Assembly: GCA_043228905.1 (NCBI GenBank)
Contig: JBHGNT010000016.1
Location: forward strand, 3,286,001-3,350,000
Origin: Azolla caroliniana
Taxonomy: Eukaryota > Polypodiophyta
DNA: 64,000 nucleotides
Direction: 5' to 3'
This document shows, piece after piece, positions 10,853 through 23,719 of this stretch. The notes beneath the pieces were generated by a model, which worked only from the letters and a program-made list of their open reading frames with translations, did no database searches and had not been told where the DNA came from. Both the position numbers and the translations under genes were made by a program. Positions within the stretch are counted from its first letter, which is position 1; every line of letters begins with the position of its first letter.

Positions 10853-13306
10853 GAGAGGTCATCCACATTCTTTACCAAGGATAATAATGCAGGGGAGAGG
10901 AGGGGTATTCCCAAATATTTGGAAAAGTACACGTATATGTAACATATATACGTATACACATACACACATACATACATATATGATATATGTATGTATGTAT
11001 GTATGTAGATATGTATATGTATATCATATATGTATATGTATATGCATATGTAAATATGTAAACTTATCATACCATGTCGCACTCATCATATACATGTCCT
11101 CCTCACCACCCATCGCCCATGACCTAACATGACCCTAGAGCCATGTTTGGAGACATTACGCCCGCCCATCCGACTCTCTCCACATGTCAATGCATGATGA
11201 TTTGCATGACCATGAATGAATGGAAAGCAAGCCCGCCTCCTTGAATGAATTCCATCGGTGTTTTGGAATGCAAACAACAATCTCTCGTTTATCAACTTTG
11301 TTTTCACAACTCTCATGGGTGTCAATGCTGCATTGATGCAACATCATTGGGTGGATCTCTTGCCCACAAACTATCAAGCATCTTCATCTCTCCTTGTTTA
11401 CAATGTATCACAAACCCTTGCTTCCGAGAAAAACAATCTACGGTAAATATTTATCCATGGCCAATTTATCAATGTGTGTTTGGCATGAATTCAAAACTAA
11501 ACTGAGAATAACTCTTTACGGTACACTCAATCCCATTGTAGAACATTCTAAACCTTGCAACGTAAAGTTTGTAGAAGCGCTTGTTACTATATTCTCTTAC
11601 ATGTCTAAAAGGCAATGTTTTCACGTGGTGCTTTAGCACATAATGTCATGTGTAATAACATCTGTTAATTTCAAGATTGTATTCATTTCGTTATTCCGAC
11701 AAATCAAAATTAATGTATGCTAATGTAATGCTAAGATTTTATGTATATTTCTTCTTCAATATTTGAAGCATACATATTAGATTGATGATTGATCTCAACA
11801 TAATCACACATACACACATTATATATTGTGCTGCCAACATTGATTTCACCCACACCTTTTTGACATTTATGAATACATTTATAGAGAATATGTGGTATAA
11901 TCATGTAGCTCAACATGATCATATCTACTATATATATATGTATGTATGTATGTATAATCCCCCTTGAAGTATCATTTTGGCGAAAACAATACTCACCAAA
12001 AAATATGTGTTGATTCTAGCCTATTGTAATTATATCACACCTCTCAAGGAAAATTGCCATAAGCAATCCTTCTTACATATGGAAAACTAGTTAGTGAACA
12101 AAATAGAAACTTTAACATGTAGTTTGTCAGAAATAAATTTTCCAAAATAAGCAACTTTCATGAGAAACATGTAGTCAGAAGTTGTACTTTTCTATGTACA
12201 TATATCTTGGAAAGGCTTCTACTTGTCATGTTGTTTGAAATGTGAAAATGACATCATTATTAGCTTGTGCCCATGGCCATGCAATGTTGTGCAAGTGTGA
12301 AAATCACATAGTGACCCATCCAATGATACTAGCTTGCCATGTTATGCATCTAGAGAGGTTTGCATTCCTCAAAAGCTCATGTTTTGAAAAAGATAAAGAT
12401 ATAAAGTGTTTGTTTTATGTGATCTCTTTGGATTAAGGTTATTGGATTAAGCTCATAGACTTATTTGATTATTCAACCATATCCACCATCTAAGAACAAC
12501 CAATGATAATCCCGAGTCAAGATATCTAGGGGAAGAAGGATAATAGAAAATAGACCTCATCTACATCTCAATTACACATATTGAGGAAATTTTCCTTTGC
12601 ACAAATTCGAGGAACAATCCCAAAATCCTTGACAGAAATATTCCACATATGAGCAAGGGTAAATCATTTCTCAATGAGCAACCATGAAATATGGACAAGA
12701 TTCCCATATCCTTATGCAATGGAAGCATACTCCCATTTATTCTTTTACTTCACCCATTTTTTTGACATTCGTAACAAAAAAAATTCATTGAGAGTACCTA
12801 AACATACCCTTTATCAATCATAGTACGATATTTGAAATTTGGTTGTTTATGCTTTATGCTAACTAAGAAGTTGTGAACTACAAAAAAGTTTGGATAATGA
12901 CATCGTTGAAAATACATGTGCATCTAGATTTACAAGCATCTTGATTGATAGATGCCATTTGTAACTTTTTACATAGCCCCCTTTACATAAAAGATTGTGG
13001 ATGCATTTCCTTTTTAGTGATTGTTTTAACTTTTCCAAACCACGTTAGCTATTTACTTGTGGAACTTTAAATCGTATTGTACAAATTGAACCAATATATT
13101 CATCATGAGTTCATAGTTATGTTTCTGTTTATTCCATTTGCAAAGGAGAAAGGTAAAATATAAATCGATAAGGTAAATGACATGCTTGCCCATGATGTGA
13201 TAACGTTGACATATCGTTAGTTACCAAAACACAAGCTGCAAATGCTTATCCTTTACTATCAAATATTTCTTAATGTTATACCTTGGATATTGAGATGTAT
13301 GGATCC
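10853..13306. other. Paralogous LecRK downstream block, unit A (left part)
   Basis: No gene. A TATG/TATA microsatellite lies at about 10935-11060, as in unit B (27190-27415). The region 11090-11550 aligns with 27440-27890, and 11860-13306 aligns with 31139-32850 (shared phrases tgtggtataatca, gccccatggccatg-like, cccgagtcaagatatc, gttataccttggatattgag). Short open frames are not conserved between the copies. Confidence 0.7.
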
Positions 13307-14114
13307 AAATGAAGAGACTTTTTCTTCTTCTTTTTTCCCCCTAAAAAGATACGCCTTGGTATTATTAAATCATAAGAAATACAAAAGTTGTGCATAACCG
13401 ATTCCCTTGTACCCTCATCATAACGATTTGTTGGGCATAGCCAACAATAAGGGGTGATCAAGCAATAAGAAGAGATGCCCTCGTTTTGTATCTTTTTGAA
13501 GCTTTTAAAGCTTCATAAACTCAGCCTTCTTGTGCATAACCTTATCAATGACTGTTTTTTCCGAATTACTGCTTGATAAAACTGACATAGAAACATTATC
13601 ATTGTAACAACATCTGTAAGAAGTGCTTCACTTGAATGCCAGAAAGTATAAATGTTTTTAGCTAAACTTCAAGCAATTTGTTGTTTTTGTTTCTGGATTT
13701 CTGCTTTTCAAACTCTGACTGATGCCTCTCTTTCATAATCCATCTTGCAACTTGTGCAACAATAACAACTTTCTAGTGCCATTCCTCATAGTCAATTTGA
13801 TGTGTATATGCAAGAACTACACATATTTGCACACCATATCTCCAAGATTTTTATCATCTTCTCCTCCCAAACTGCAATTGAGAATTCAATGTAACAACAG
13901 AATGTCCATAAACAAAGTTAGAAGACATTGTTTCCCAAAATGACGAGAACAGTATACATCCAAATTATGTGATCTCCATCTTCCCTAAAAATGAGCATAG
14001 AGGTCCATATCCTTTTAAAATGCATTTGTTTCCTGAAAATGGCATCAACATTGCCTGTAAAACTTTCATACTGACCTCGTAATGTATGAACAAGTAACAA
14101 CCATAACTCGGCAA

Positions 14115-15251
14115 TTATAACTGAAGCATCTCGAGTGACATTATCAAATATTGATGTGCATCGCGTGCCTTCCAAATTACCCACATTAGAATAGATGAAA
14201 TTGTCTTCCATATAATATCATCCCTAAATTGCAAATTGTCACTTATAAAAGGTTGAACCATTTGTATATGAGGAAGAACTATGTGAAAAGCTTCCACTAT
14301 ATCCACCTTTTCATATAACAAGAGTTGTCCCTCTAGAATTCCCCACCTAACCACACCCCAAGTGACCACACAATTAGCATGTATCAATATCAACAACCTT
14401 AATACTCTCTGCCATATTTGCATAATTTTAGGACAAGACCACAATACATGCTTAATTGATTCTATCATACATCCACAACTAAAACCACGTGACTTACTAT
14501 CTACTTGTCGCAACCAAGCCCGAATTGGTAGTGCATAATGGATCAATAACCAACGAAAAAGGAAAATCTACCTGGGAATCTACATACTCCATAACCACTT
14601 CCAATATTTAGATGCATCCATTAAAGAGGCCCCATTCGCCAACCACACTTTCATAGCGGATGGCGGATGAAATTTCCTACTTAAGAGCAAATTTCATCCC
14701 AACTTCACAGAATATTGAAAAAATGTAGTATGAGACGAAGGATTTGTATGTTTCCAAAGATAATCTGATGGATCCCAATGCAAGTCCAACAATGATTTTT
14801 TTTTAAAAACCCATAGTTGGCAAAATAACATACTATCAGAAGGAGAAGGATCTAAAATCCATCTTTTACTCGATTTACCAATCACTCTCACTGGATGTTG
14901 CAATGCCGTTTGCCAAATTGACGATTCCACATCAGTCTGCCATAATCTTCCTTCCTCGGACACATCAAAATAGTAACAGTCTCCTTGAGATGTTGTTCCT
15001 TTTACTCCTATAATAACACCAACCAGAGTAAAATATCCAAACCAAACATGCTCAAAAGAAGGTGACCAATTAGAGACAAAATTCCCTAAAGATAATTGAA
15101 TTTCATCAAACATAAGTCTAAAATCTCTACACATGGTAGCATCTAGCTGTGAATTATTAAGATGAAAAACATAATTTCCCCAAGAGGCTATCGTGGCGGC
15201 TATACCATTATCCAACGTAGCCCACTGTAATTGTGGTCTACTACCAAGCAA
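14115..15251 (-). pseudogene. LINE ORF2 C-terminal region (zf-RVT-like), broken
   Basis: Two frames (14694-15251 and 14115-14546) encode the region after the reverse transcriptase. The second contains the CGC...HVLWSC pattern of the zf-RVT domain, IRAWLRQ upstream of it, and the IWKARDAH segment seen in the LINE at 54603. Frameshifts and stops separate the pieces. Confidence 0.75.
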
Positions 15252-15352
15252 CCCCTTTCATCAGAAAAATTAAAATTCCAAATCAAAGGTTGCTGCAACA
15301 ATTCTTCATTCGAAGAGGGCCATCTACGAATCAAAAAATACTTAACATCATC

Positions 15353-16654
15353 CTATGCTTTACAAATGCCAACCATAAAACCATCTATCGGACCATGTAT
15401 TGGTCTCATCTTAAAATTTGACAAGAATGCCCATCTTAGAGATGGTTTCCAACCCCCCCCACCCCCCCTAGATGATTTAATATCAAGAAATCGGTTTAAA
15501 AGCAACTCTGACCATATACCTTGAGCAGGCAACATAGCCCTAACAACAAATTTTGCTAAAAGAGCCTTACATTGGCTATCTAGGTCTACTAACCCTAAAC
15601 CACCATCAGAAATTTGCAACACAAGTGTCGAATAAGCTACCTTCGCACGAGCATCATTATTACTTCGTCCTATCCAAATAAAGTTTCGAACCATTCGTTG
15701 AATCTATAATAAACAGGATCTAGAGAACAAACATGTAGATGCAATATACCACATCGATGAGAGGAGAACCTTATTAGCTACCATTACTTTGCTTGCTAAA
15801 GACAACACTATAGTGTCCCAAATCAATAATTTTTTCCTAAGTGATAACATTAGAGGAGCTAACAATCGCTCCTTATGCATATTTATACCAACCTGACATC
15901 CTAACTAACGAACTAAAACTCCTTCTTGAATCCAACAAAAAAACTTAGATGATCTCCATGATGACAATGGCCGCATAGAAACCCAAAAACCCACTGATTT
16001 ACACCAATTAACTTTTGCACCAGAGGTGACACAAAATGTTTCCAATGCAGCTTGTGCTTTATACAAATTACCTTCTTCAGCGCGCATGTATAGTGTTGTA
16101 TCATCTACAAAATCCACATCTAGAATCATCTTGTTAGATATCGGTTCAACCAGCCCTTGGATCCCAGCACCTGCTGAATTTAAAAATGCTGAAAATACCT
16201 CCGTAACAATCAGAAATAAGAAAGGGGCTAAAGGACACCCTTGGTGAATAGATCGTGACATTTGAAACCTTCGTCCTCTACCTCCCGCTACTAAGATAGA
16301 ACTATAAGCTAATCTATACAAAGCTGACACTACAATAATCCAAGCTTCTAGAAACCCTAATCTTCTCATCACCTCTTCTAAAAAGTCCTAATTCACTCTA
16401 TCATAGGCCTTTTCAAAATCTAACAATAAAATTACTAAGTTCTCTTTCTTTGCCATAGCTGAAGCAGACAACTCCCAAAACAAAAAAATATTATCAAATA
16501 TACTCCTATCTTGCATGAAACTTGTTTGAAAAGTATGAATAATATTAGGCAATAAAGGTTGCAAACGCAATGCCAACACCTTAGCATAAATTTTGTAAAT
16601 TGTATTGAGTAATGTGATCGGTCGCCATGCTCCTAATGTCCTCCGAGGCTCCAT
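15353..16654 (-). pseudogene. LINE reverse transcriptase, broken
   Basis: Frames at 16388-16654 (GAWRPITLLNTIYKIYAKVL, LLDFEKAYDRVN), 15905-16372 (GCPLAPFLFLIV and catalytic-box FVDDTTLY) and 15353-15694 (GLGLVDL) together cover a plant L1 reverse transcriptase. The catalytic box reads FVDD rather than the usual FADD/YADD, and at least two frame breaks separate the pieces. The protein cannot be functional. Confidence 0.85.
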
Positions 16655-16948
16655 CCCCTTTAGGGATAAGGCAAATCAGCCCCTCCTTCCATTCCTCTGG
16701 CATAGCTCCTGAATAAAAAATTATTTGAAAAGCATTAGTTAAATCATCAGCTATAATGTCCCAATACTATAAGAAAACATCTCTTATTAGTTCATCCTCT
16801 CCCGAGTAAACCTCGGAACCCTAAGATTTTAATGCTTGCAGAACCTTAGAAGAAGAAAAAGGGCATAAAAGAGTTTGAACCATTCGATCTGTAACACATG
16901 GTTTTGTTGTACTGAAAACTATACCCCTCATTGCCAATACATTTTGAT

Positions 16949-17485
16949 TCACCTCATCAGCAGAAAACAATTGTTCATAATACCGCGATGCCAACTCATA
17001 CTATCAGAAGGGTCTTCAAGCATATTAAAGTCCCCAGCAAAGCACCAATGATCAATTACAGGGAGATTATTCCACAATTGGCACCAAAATTGTGCCCTTC
17101 CCCTTGTTGAATTCGGTGCATAAACATTCAAGAAGCCAACTTTTTTTTCTAATATCTTTAAGACTATAAATTGGGCACGACCACCTTGTAAAAAACCCTT
17201 GTCTACAATCAAAGAGGCCCATTTTTCAGAACATGCAATAGCAAGCGCCCCTTGCGTTCTAGATGGCCCATAAGCCGGAATCCAATCATAAAACCACCTT
17301 CCCTTCAAGAATTTACGAATTTTAGCTACCCTATTCTGTGATAAATGATGTTCTTGTATCAATAAAATGTCAAATTTATGCATATACTGGGATGATAGTT
17401 TCTGATTAAACAAGTCTTTCACTTTATGAAATTTATCACCTCCTAACCCTTGTACATTCCAAGAGAGTAAAGTCAACAAATCCAT
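16949..17485 (-). pseudogene. LINE apurinic-type endonuclease, truncated
   Basis: 178 codons covering the N-terminal part of the ORF2 endonuclease: LLSWNVQGLGG, the LIQEHHLSQ metal-binding glutamate region, FLNVYAPNS and AGDFNM. The frame stops before the RIDR and SDH motifs. It starts 2 bases after the ORF1 stop codon (TGATATG). Confidence 0.85.
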
Positions 17486-17486
17486 A

Positions 17487-17780
17487 TCACAAGGAGGGAG
17501 GTAACAACCTTTTATCCTTCAAGATATCACTTCGTTCCTTCTTAGTTGAAGAAACAGCTCTAGTAATTCTTTTTTCCATATTAGAATTTCCATTATCCTT
17601 GTATACTCTATTTTTGCTATTCCCTACAGCCTCAACGACACTATTAGATGCTGAAAATTTATACGGAATGGGAACATTTTCAACATGCAGCACCATCTTC
17701 TTCAAGTGATCCTCTACATTCTTTCTCACAATCTTAGCATAAGAAAATGGCACAATATCCTTAGATATAGAAATTTGCTG
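17487..17780 (-). pseudogene. LINE ORF1 C-terminal remnant
   Basis: About 95 lysine/serine-rich codons directly upstream of the endonuclease start. It carries no zinc knuckle and begins at the truncated 5' end of the insertion. Its identity is inferred from position only. Confidence 0.5.
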
Positions 17781-17791
17781 AAATGAAGAGA

Positions 17792-19879
17792 GCTTTGCCT
17801 TCACAAAATCTCAAGATGTTGTAATGAAAGGGGTAGTTAATCCCATTAATATAGTCAAATACTTTAGGCTCCAAAAACACATCTTCCCACATGTCATATG
17901 TCCTCATAGGCTCTTCAACAGGTAACCTTTTTACTTTCCAAAAAGAACTCCTTTCATTGGTTATAAACTTTTATAGATGAGGCTATTATATACAAATACC
18001 AATAGGGATGGAACAATTCAATCTTATGTGGAGGCCCACTGACTCAAGAAAGGGAGGGGACAACCATTGTTCGATGAAAGCTAATCATTGTCTTTCAGCT
18101 CCATCGGCTTTGTCCATGAGGCCATCCATCGTATTGGCTTTTTAGTGTGGCTCAACTTCACTCTATAAAGCTAAACAAGCAACAATCTCCGAGATAATAT
18201 GTTGGCATTCCAAAAATGTATGTGTCATATGTATGATTGGGGCTTCTTGGCCTTGGTTTTTGTCAAAGTAGTTATAAACCATCACATACTGGATTCAAGA
18301 TAGTATCCAAAAGCACTGAGTGTATCAATTATGTAATATAGTAAGAATCCACACACCTCAACATTTGTTACAAGGTGGCTCTAACCATTGTATACATTGG
18401 AATTTGGTACATTGACTTTGCTAATGCTAGAATGAAATCATGATGTTGATAGATCTATATTGACCTACTTCACACTAGGAGGGGAGCAATATTTCAAGAT
18501 GTGCTCTTGATTACTAAAGTAGAATTTTTTTGGTAACTTGTAGCTACAAACAAGCTACATTTCTTCACAAATTGTAGGATCTTTTGAGCAATAACCTTGA
18601 GATTACATTGTGTTCATGTCCTAACTTGACCACTTTGCTTGATTGGATACATATTTTTGGTTGGGATAGATATTGGGATAAACCATGAAGCACATCAGTT
18701 TTTTCATTAATGGCAAATTTGTCTTCAAATGGAAGATAATCACCCGAATCCCTAGAATAGGGCATTATTCCATGCATAAAATGTTGTTTCATAGTATCTT
18801 ATGGTTTTTCTTGAACTATAATGAAGAGCCTACATAAAACCATAAAGACTGATACATTCACCATCACTTGAGTGAGAATACAATATCTTATTTACTCTTC
18901 CTCCCACTTTTCACACATGTTTTTTTTTTCTTGCTATTCCAAAATACTATAGAGTATACATATATTAACACATTGCAAGAATCAATAGTTTCTAGGACTC
19001 TTTTGTTTGATATACAAACATCATCAAACTATTCGTGATAGCCTATATACAAATGGTTCATGCCATGATATGCAACGATGTTTTACACAACGAATGATGT
19101 GGCACAATAGGATTTGATAAAAGAACTTGGCACCCATCAATGTTTCAAGTTAAAGGTATATGTTATACACCCATATCTAGAATAAGTGAGTGAAATATAA
19201 TAACACTTCCTATTCCTTGGTTTCTTCTTTCCTTTTGTATATCAAAAGTTATGGGTCTCATAAAATCAAACCACAAAATGGGGCAAATGGGCATACAAAG
19301 TGCTCATCACTTGAAAATCCAAGAGTCAATAAAAGGTAATGTGAAGAATATAAATATAAATGACCCGCATCGTCGTTAAAGCTTTGTGTATTTTTGCAAC
19401 ATGAAGGTACAAAGGTTAGAGCCTCAAGCAAATATGTAATGATGACGATGATCTTATGATCAGAGAGATTTTCCCAAAAGATGAATGTTGATGAATCATC
19501 TTAAGCATTGTCCAAGGTAAATGCAATGCTTCCTATTGTTCACAAAAGCTTCATAATATTCCATTGTATTGCAATAACGTGATTTGAGGGGATCTGCTTT
19601 GTAGCTTCACTCCACTACTAACCTCTCCAACTATGTATAATTATTAAAGCCCCACCCCATTATCATCATCACCTTCAGAGGAAGACGGAAAAGATTGTGC
19701 GATCTGACTCAGAGTATGTCCACAAAAGCATCAGGATCACTGCAAGCCAAGCTCATTTCCTCCATATCCGCCTCTTCTCCCAAGCTTCCATGGAAGCAAT
19801 TGCTGATTATTATTCAAGAATAAGTCAAGTAGTTGTCTATAATTTTAATTTGTTACTATTAGTGTCCATTGACATTTAG
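17792..19879. other. Paralogous LecRK downstream block, unit A (right part)
   Basis: No gene. This continues the unit across the LINE and aligns with 32860-33225 and 33840-34390 of unit B (shared phrases caaaatctcaagatg, atatgttggcattccaaaa, gatgttgatagatctatattgacc, aaaatggggcaaatgggcat). Around 19660-19810 is a block resembling 22640-22770 (cttctcccaagcttccatgg). Confidence 0.65.
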
Positions 19880-19887
19880 GAAGGAAT

Positions 19888-20333
19888 TAACAATGGACCC
19901 AGTTCAGTTTCTTTGCCTTTGAAACCAAACCATCTAGGTATGTATGTAAAACAAAAACCAAACCAAACTGTTTCATGAATTCTCAAACCATTTAAACCAA
20001 ACAATTTAAGAAAAGGTAAACGAAACCATTTAGGGAAAAGTTTAAACCAAGCTAATCATTTAAGTCAAACTAAATAAACAAAACTGTATTAACTTAAATA
20101 AGAATTTATGTTAAATTTATTAAATTAATAAAAAAACATTAATTAAACCATTAAATAAATAAACCATAAGTGGGGAAAAAGTGAACAAAAAACCTTTAAA
20201 CCATACTACTTAAACCTTTAAACAGAACAAAACCAAACTGTTTATAAATAATCTGAACCCAACCAAACCATTATTTTCAGAATCAACAAACTGTTAAGTG
20301 GTTCGGTTTGAGCTGAAATTGGGCCCACAACTA
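19888..20333. mobile_element. hAT-like MITE (446 bp) with GAAGGAAT target duplication
   Basis: GAAGGAAT flanks the element (19880-19887 and 20334-20341). The left end reads taacaatggaccc and the right end gggcccacaacta, matching the TIRs of the copies at 23720 and 33230. The interior is rich in AAACCA words and has no open frame. The same target duplication flanks the copy at 23720, so both descend from one insertion older than the unit duplication. Confidence 0.8.
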
Positions 20334-20341
20334 GAAGGAAT

Positions 20342-21048
20342 GAAGTTCCACATATTTCTTTTCAAATGAAATGTTGGACTTTAGATTATTTCTAAGAAAT
20401 TAATGATTGGGTGGAGCAATCTTCCAACTCTAAACAATTCTAGTTCTTGGGGTACAAATTGACCAATGCACAATTTGGAAAATAAATAGATAAATAAAAA
20501 TGTACAATTCATCGTAAGTTTACTGGGTACTCAATTCCAGCGGGAGGACAACTTGACAATATATTATTGACAAACTGAGGGGCAACCAAAAAAACATGAT
20601 GCGATCTCCGGCTAGAGTTGAATTTCACCATGAGCTAGAGTTCCAACAAATCCTTTTGTTGGTCAAATGTAGGTTTGCCAAATAACATAGCTTTTGAGTT
20701 AGGAGGGTAGGGTAGTACACACAATTTTGAGAAATCTCACTTGATAAAAAGCCAAGCATGTACAAAGAACAAATATGGGTTTCAAGCCGACCGAAATGCC
20801 CAAGGGTTATGATAGAAAAATAAAATAAAATACTTCAATGTGCGTCTATATGAACCCAAGTGTGGAAAGGCAGACATAAGTGTGAATGCCACCATATACA
20901 TTGTTGCTCTTTTATACCAGTTTTGAAATAATATCCAATCCAAAGGCCCATGCTAGCATATCATTATAGAGATTTCAACTCTTCTTTGCTTCTGGTTGCG
21001 AACCGTATCTATCACAATCACCATTATCTCCGAGGAACCTTATTTGCT
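20342..21048 (+). promoter_or_regulatory. Conserved LecRK upstream region (of the fragment at 21049)
   Basis: Aligns along its length with 24345-24935 and 36725-37523. The leader just before the start codon (ccattatctccgaggaacct) is shared by all three. A TATA-like ttttatacc lies at 20910-20918. Confidence 0.6.
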
Positions 21049-21387
21049 ATGGCCTCTTCTTCTTCCATCATCATCCTCATCTTCTTGGTTTTCTGGGCAA
21101 TCTCTGCTCTTCATGCCTCATCATCTTCTTCTTCTTCTTCTTCACATCAAACTAATGTCGAATTCAATTTCAATAGTTTCTCCCTCACATATGTCTCCCA
21201 CTTCAACTTCACCCAAGACTCCAACATACAATTCACTGCATTGCAGGTGACATATGATGCCGGGTCTCGTGACGTTGCCATCCTCAATGCATCAGGCCAA
21301 ATCACATATACCACTCCCCTCCGTCTCTGAGCCAAAAAACACAACTACCTGGCTTCCTACAACACCTCCTTCTTGATCAACTGCATT
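21049..21387 (+). pseudogene. LecRK 5' fragment
   Basis: This encodes the signal peptide, serine stretch and first quarter of the lectin domain (VTYDAGSRDVAILNASGQIT), closest to the gene at 37524. An in-frame TGA at 21328-21330 replaces the tryptophan codon that follows PLRL in the paralogues. Homology continues past it (HNYLASYNTSFLIN, with C or T in some codons changed) and then ends abruptly near 21387, where LINE-derived sequence begins. The remaining lectin, membrane and kinase regions are absent. Confidence 0.88.
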
Positions 21388-22086
21388 AGCCTCCGTTTTC
21401 ACTTTAGACCAAGCATTACCCTCCGTTTTACCGAACCGCAAGAAATTGTGAATCAATCTCCTTAGTTTTAAGATTCATGAATTGGAGAATATCCAACAAG
21501 ACGAGAATATCCAACAAGACAAAACATATCATGTTGTAGTCAATAAGACCTAATTAGCAACTACAATCCATCCAACAAAAGACAGCTTGGCTGAACTCCA
21601 TAATAACAACTATTTCCGTAATGACAATAGGAGGGGTGCCACTTGATTTTCTACTGATAGATCAATACGTATTTTACATCCTAGGTACCGAACTAGGGAA
21701 CTTGGCGGTATCCATCGAAATTGCAGATGTGGATTCCAGAAGGAGGATCTACATCCCCCAAGCCAAAATGCAAAGGATTTGTTACAAGTGCATCTAAAGC
21801 CTTACAAAATGTGGATAGGGCCAATTTCGTTTTTTGGACATTCTCCAAATCAACTTTTAAGTATAGGGCAGTGTCATCCGCAAATTCAGCGTCCCGTACT
21901 TCAACATTTGAGAGTGGGATGCATAATCCATGTACACCACTATCATCGGCATTCAAAAAAGAAATCATTACATCAACAAAAAACAGAAATAGGAAAGGAG
22001 CCAAATGACAACCTTGTCAAACTGATCGAGAAATGGAAAATAAAGGGCCATAATTCCCAGCCAATAAGACTCAGCAGCTTTGAGCA
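21388..22086 (-). mobile_element. LINE reverse-transcriptase fragment
   Basis: The minus strand at 21693-22004 encodes a piece of L1-type reverse transcriptase, with LAPFLFLFF followed by the catalytic EFADDTALYL box, similar to the LINEs at 13318 and 54603. Neither a complete 5' nor 3' end was found, and no target duplication. It adjoins the point where the LecRK fragment breaks off, so its insertion or a linked deletion probably destroyed that gene. Confidence 0.75.
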
Positions 22087-22345
22087 GAAGTATATAATGA
22101 TACCTTTCCACTAAAAATATAGCCAAAACCAGATGCATGATGGAATGTACATGTGCCATACATGCTAGACATATGCATGCATGCATCTATGTATGTATAT
22201 ACGTATGTAGGCATGCATATACATACGTATAGGCATATATGTATGTATGCAATAATGCATATATGCATACATATAATGATATAACTTTATAAGTATGTAA
22301 ATGAATGTATGTATGTATGTATGTATAATATGTAACATATTTCCA
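22087..22345. repeat. TATG-rich repeat shared with the 34374-36440 array
   Basis: The phrase accactaaaaatatagccaaaa-like followed by (TATG) and (GCATGCAT) runs matches 34557-34735 and its tandem copies. It is low complexity; the open frames rich in I, Y, H and C are translations of the microsatellite. Confidence 0.7.
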
Positions 22346-22900
22346 AAATTACAAGAATAGCCCTGTCCAGTACCTGATTCTCGTCGATTAAAGCGATGGC
22401 GATGGCGATGCTTCTTCTTTCTCACGTACTTCCTGTCAGTGATGGAGTAGAAGAAATCGGAGGACAATCGATGAAAAGGACGAAAGGAAGAGGAAGAGAA
22501 AGACTGTAGGAGGCGGAGGAGCTCAAGAAGCAGGATAATTGGATCGGCGAGGAAGATGCAGACAGGAGAGTTATCAAGAGGAACATGATCAGATCTCATG
22601 GATGTGAAGAAGGAAAACAGCATCCTTACCTTCAGAAGGAGAAGGAAAGGTATGCGTTATCTGACTCACAGTATGTGGACAGAAAGCATCAGGATCACGG
22701 CAAGCCCAAGCTCATCTCCTCCATCTCCGCCTCTTCTCCCAAGCTTCCATGGAAGCGATAGCTGATTATTATTAATCCTCTGTAAACTCAGTACTCGCCA
22801 GAGAGCAATTATGTGCAGAGAGCTTTGTCTTTGTCAGAACCTCGATGACATATAGTGTATGTACATTGTCCCTTTCTTCTTCTTACTTTGCAGTAAATTA
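22346..22900 (-). other. GC-richer, gene-like block of unknown origin
   Basis: Unlike its AT-rich surroundings, this stretch has balanced composition. The minus strand carries an open frame at 22165-22623 whose first ~90 codons (MLFSFFTSMRSDHVPLDN, then KKKHRHRHR) look like a possible exon, before running into microsatellite. Part of it (22640-22770) is shared with 19660-19810, though frame is not conserved there. I do not recognise a family. It may be a captured host-gene exon or part of an old transposon. Confidence 0.35.
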
Positions 22901-22975
22901 ATTATTACGAAAACTGTCAAATAATGGAATTACAGTACTACAATCTAATGATCTTATTGAAATTATGAAAGAAAT

Positions 22976-23150
22976 GGGTTGCACAGTTCAGTTTGGTTCA
23001 GATCGGGAGTGTCAAACTCAAGCCGATCAAAACCAAACCGTTTAACAAAATTGAAACTTAAACCGAACCGAACCACGAAACCATTTCAAAGTGAAATCGT
23101 TCGAAGTGGAACCTTTAAAAAAAATTCAAACCGTTATAACTGTTTTGCAG
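22976..23150. mobile_element. hAT-like MITE fragment
   Basis: The opening (gggttgcacagttcagtttgg) and the CCGAACCGAACC words resemble the left half of the MITE family. The right end is missing; sequence passes into the AT-rich block also found near 34740. Confidence 0.45.
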
Positions 23151-23711
23151 CATGGTACGATTTGAAGTCAGGTCAAAATTCAAATTTACAATTTTACAAT
23201 TTTATATTTCTATTATATTTATAAGTATTAATAAAATTAAACATTAGAAAGCATGAAATGCAATGGATATGAATCTAATATTCCCCTAGAGACATAGCAA
23301 TCTCCTAAACATTAAAGGTGGAATAAGCAATTAAACATTAAAAAGCATGGAATTCAATGGTAATGAAAATAATATTCCCTTGGAGAAATCTCACCACTCA
23401 CAAAAGGGAGGAAAATAGAAAATTCCTAATTCTCCTATTCACAAATGCTGTTCAGTGTTCATTAACAGTCCACTTTTGAGAAATTGAATAAGTCTAAGAC
23501 TCACATCACACTTAAAACATGCCATGGATGTCACAGATGTACATTTCGCAAAACAATTCATAGATAGTCAAATTGACTTGTCCCAAGACCCTTAAGACAG
23601 CTCATCTTTGATTGTTTTGTTGACATTTGAGGATTAACCCTAATTTATCATCAGTTAAGTAGTTTTCCATATTTTTAGTTTTTTTTATTATTAGCATCGC
23701 TCAACGTTTAA
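23151..23711. other. Repeat-derived spacer
   Basis: No gene. It aligns with 34800-35040 and, past the tandem array, with 36180-36490 (aaacattaaaaggcatg-like, cctaaacattaaaggt, catggatgtcaca). It is part of the shared upstream block of the LecRK genes at 24936 and 37524. Confidence 0.6.
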
Positions 23712-23719
23712 GAAGGAAT

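Larger units (their letters stand above)
13307..17791 (-). mobile_element. L1-type LINE, degenerate, with 11-bp target-site duplication
   Basis: A minus-strand LINE fills 13318-17780. The direct repeat AAATGAAGAGA lies at both edges (13307-13317 and 17781-17791), and the low-coordinate edge continues with a T-rich run (13318-13336), the poly-A tail of a minus-strand insertion. The paralogous sequence of unit B near 32820-32865 runs through without the element, confirming the insertion. Inside, in order from the high end, are an ORF1 C-terminal remnant, an endonuclease, a reverse transcriptase and a zinc-finger 3' domain, all broken by stops and frameshifts. ORF1 is mostly missing, so the copy is 5'-truncated. 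Confidence 0.92.

Noticed and set aside
10935-11060. Small open frames rich in I, Y, H, C and V
   Set aside because: They are direct translations of TATG/TACA microsatellite, as also at 22150-22330, 27190-27460 and 35960-36090.
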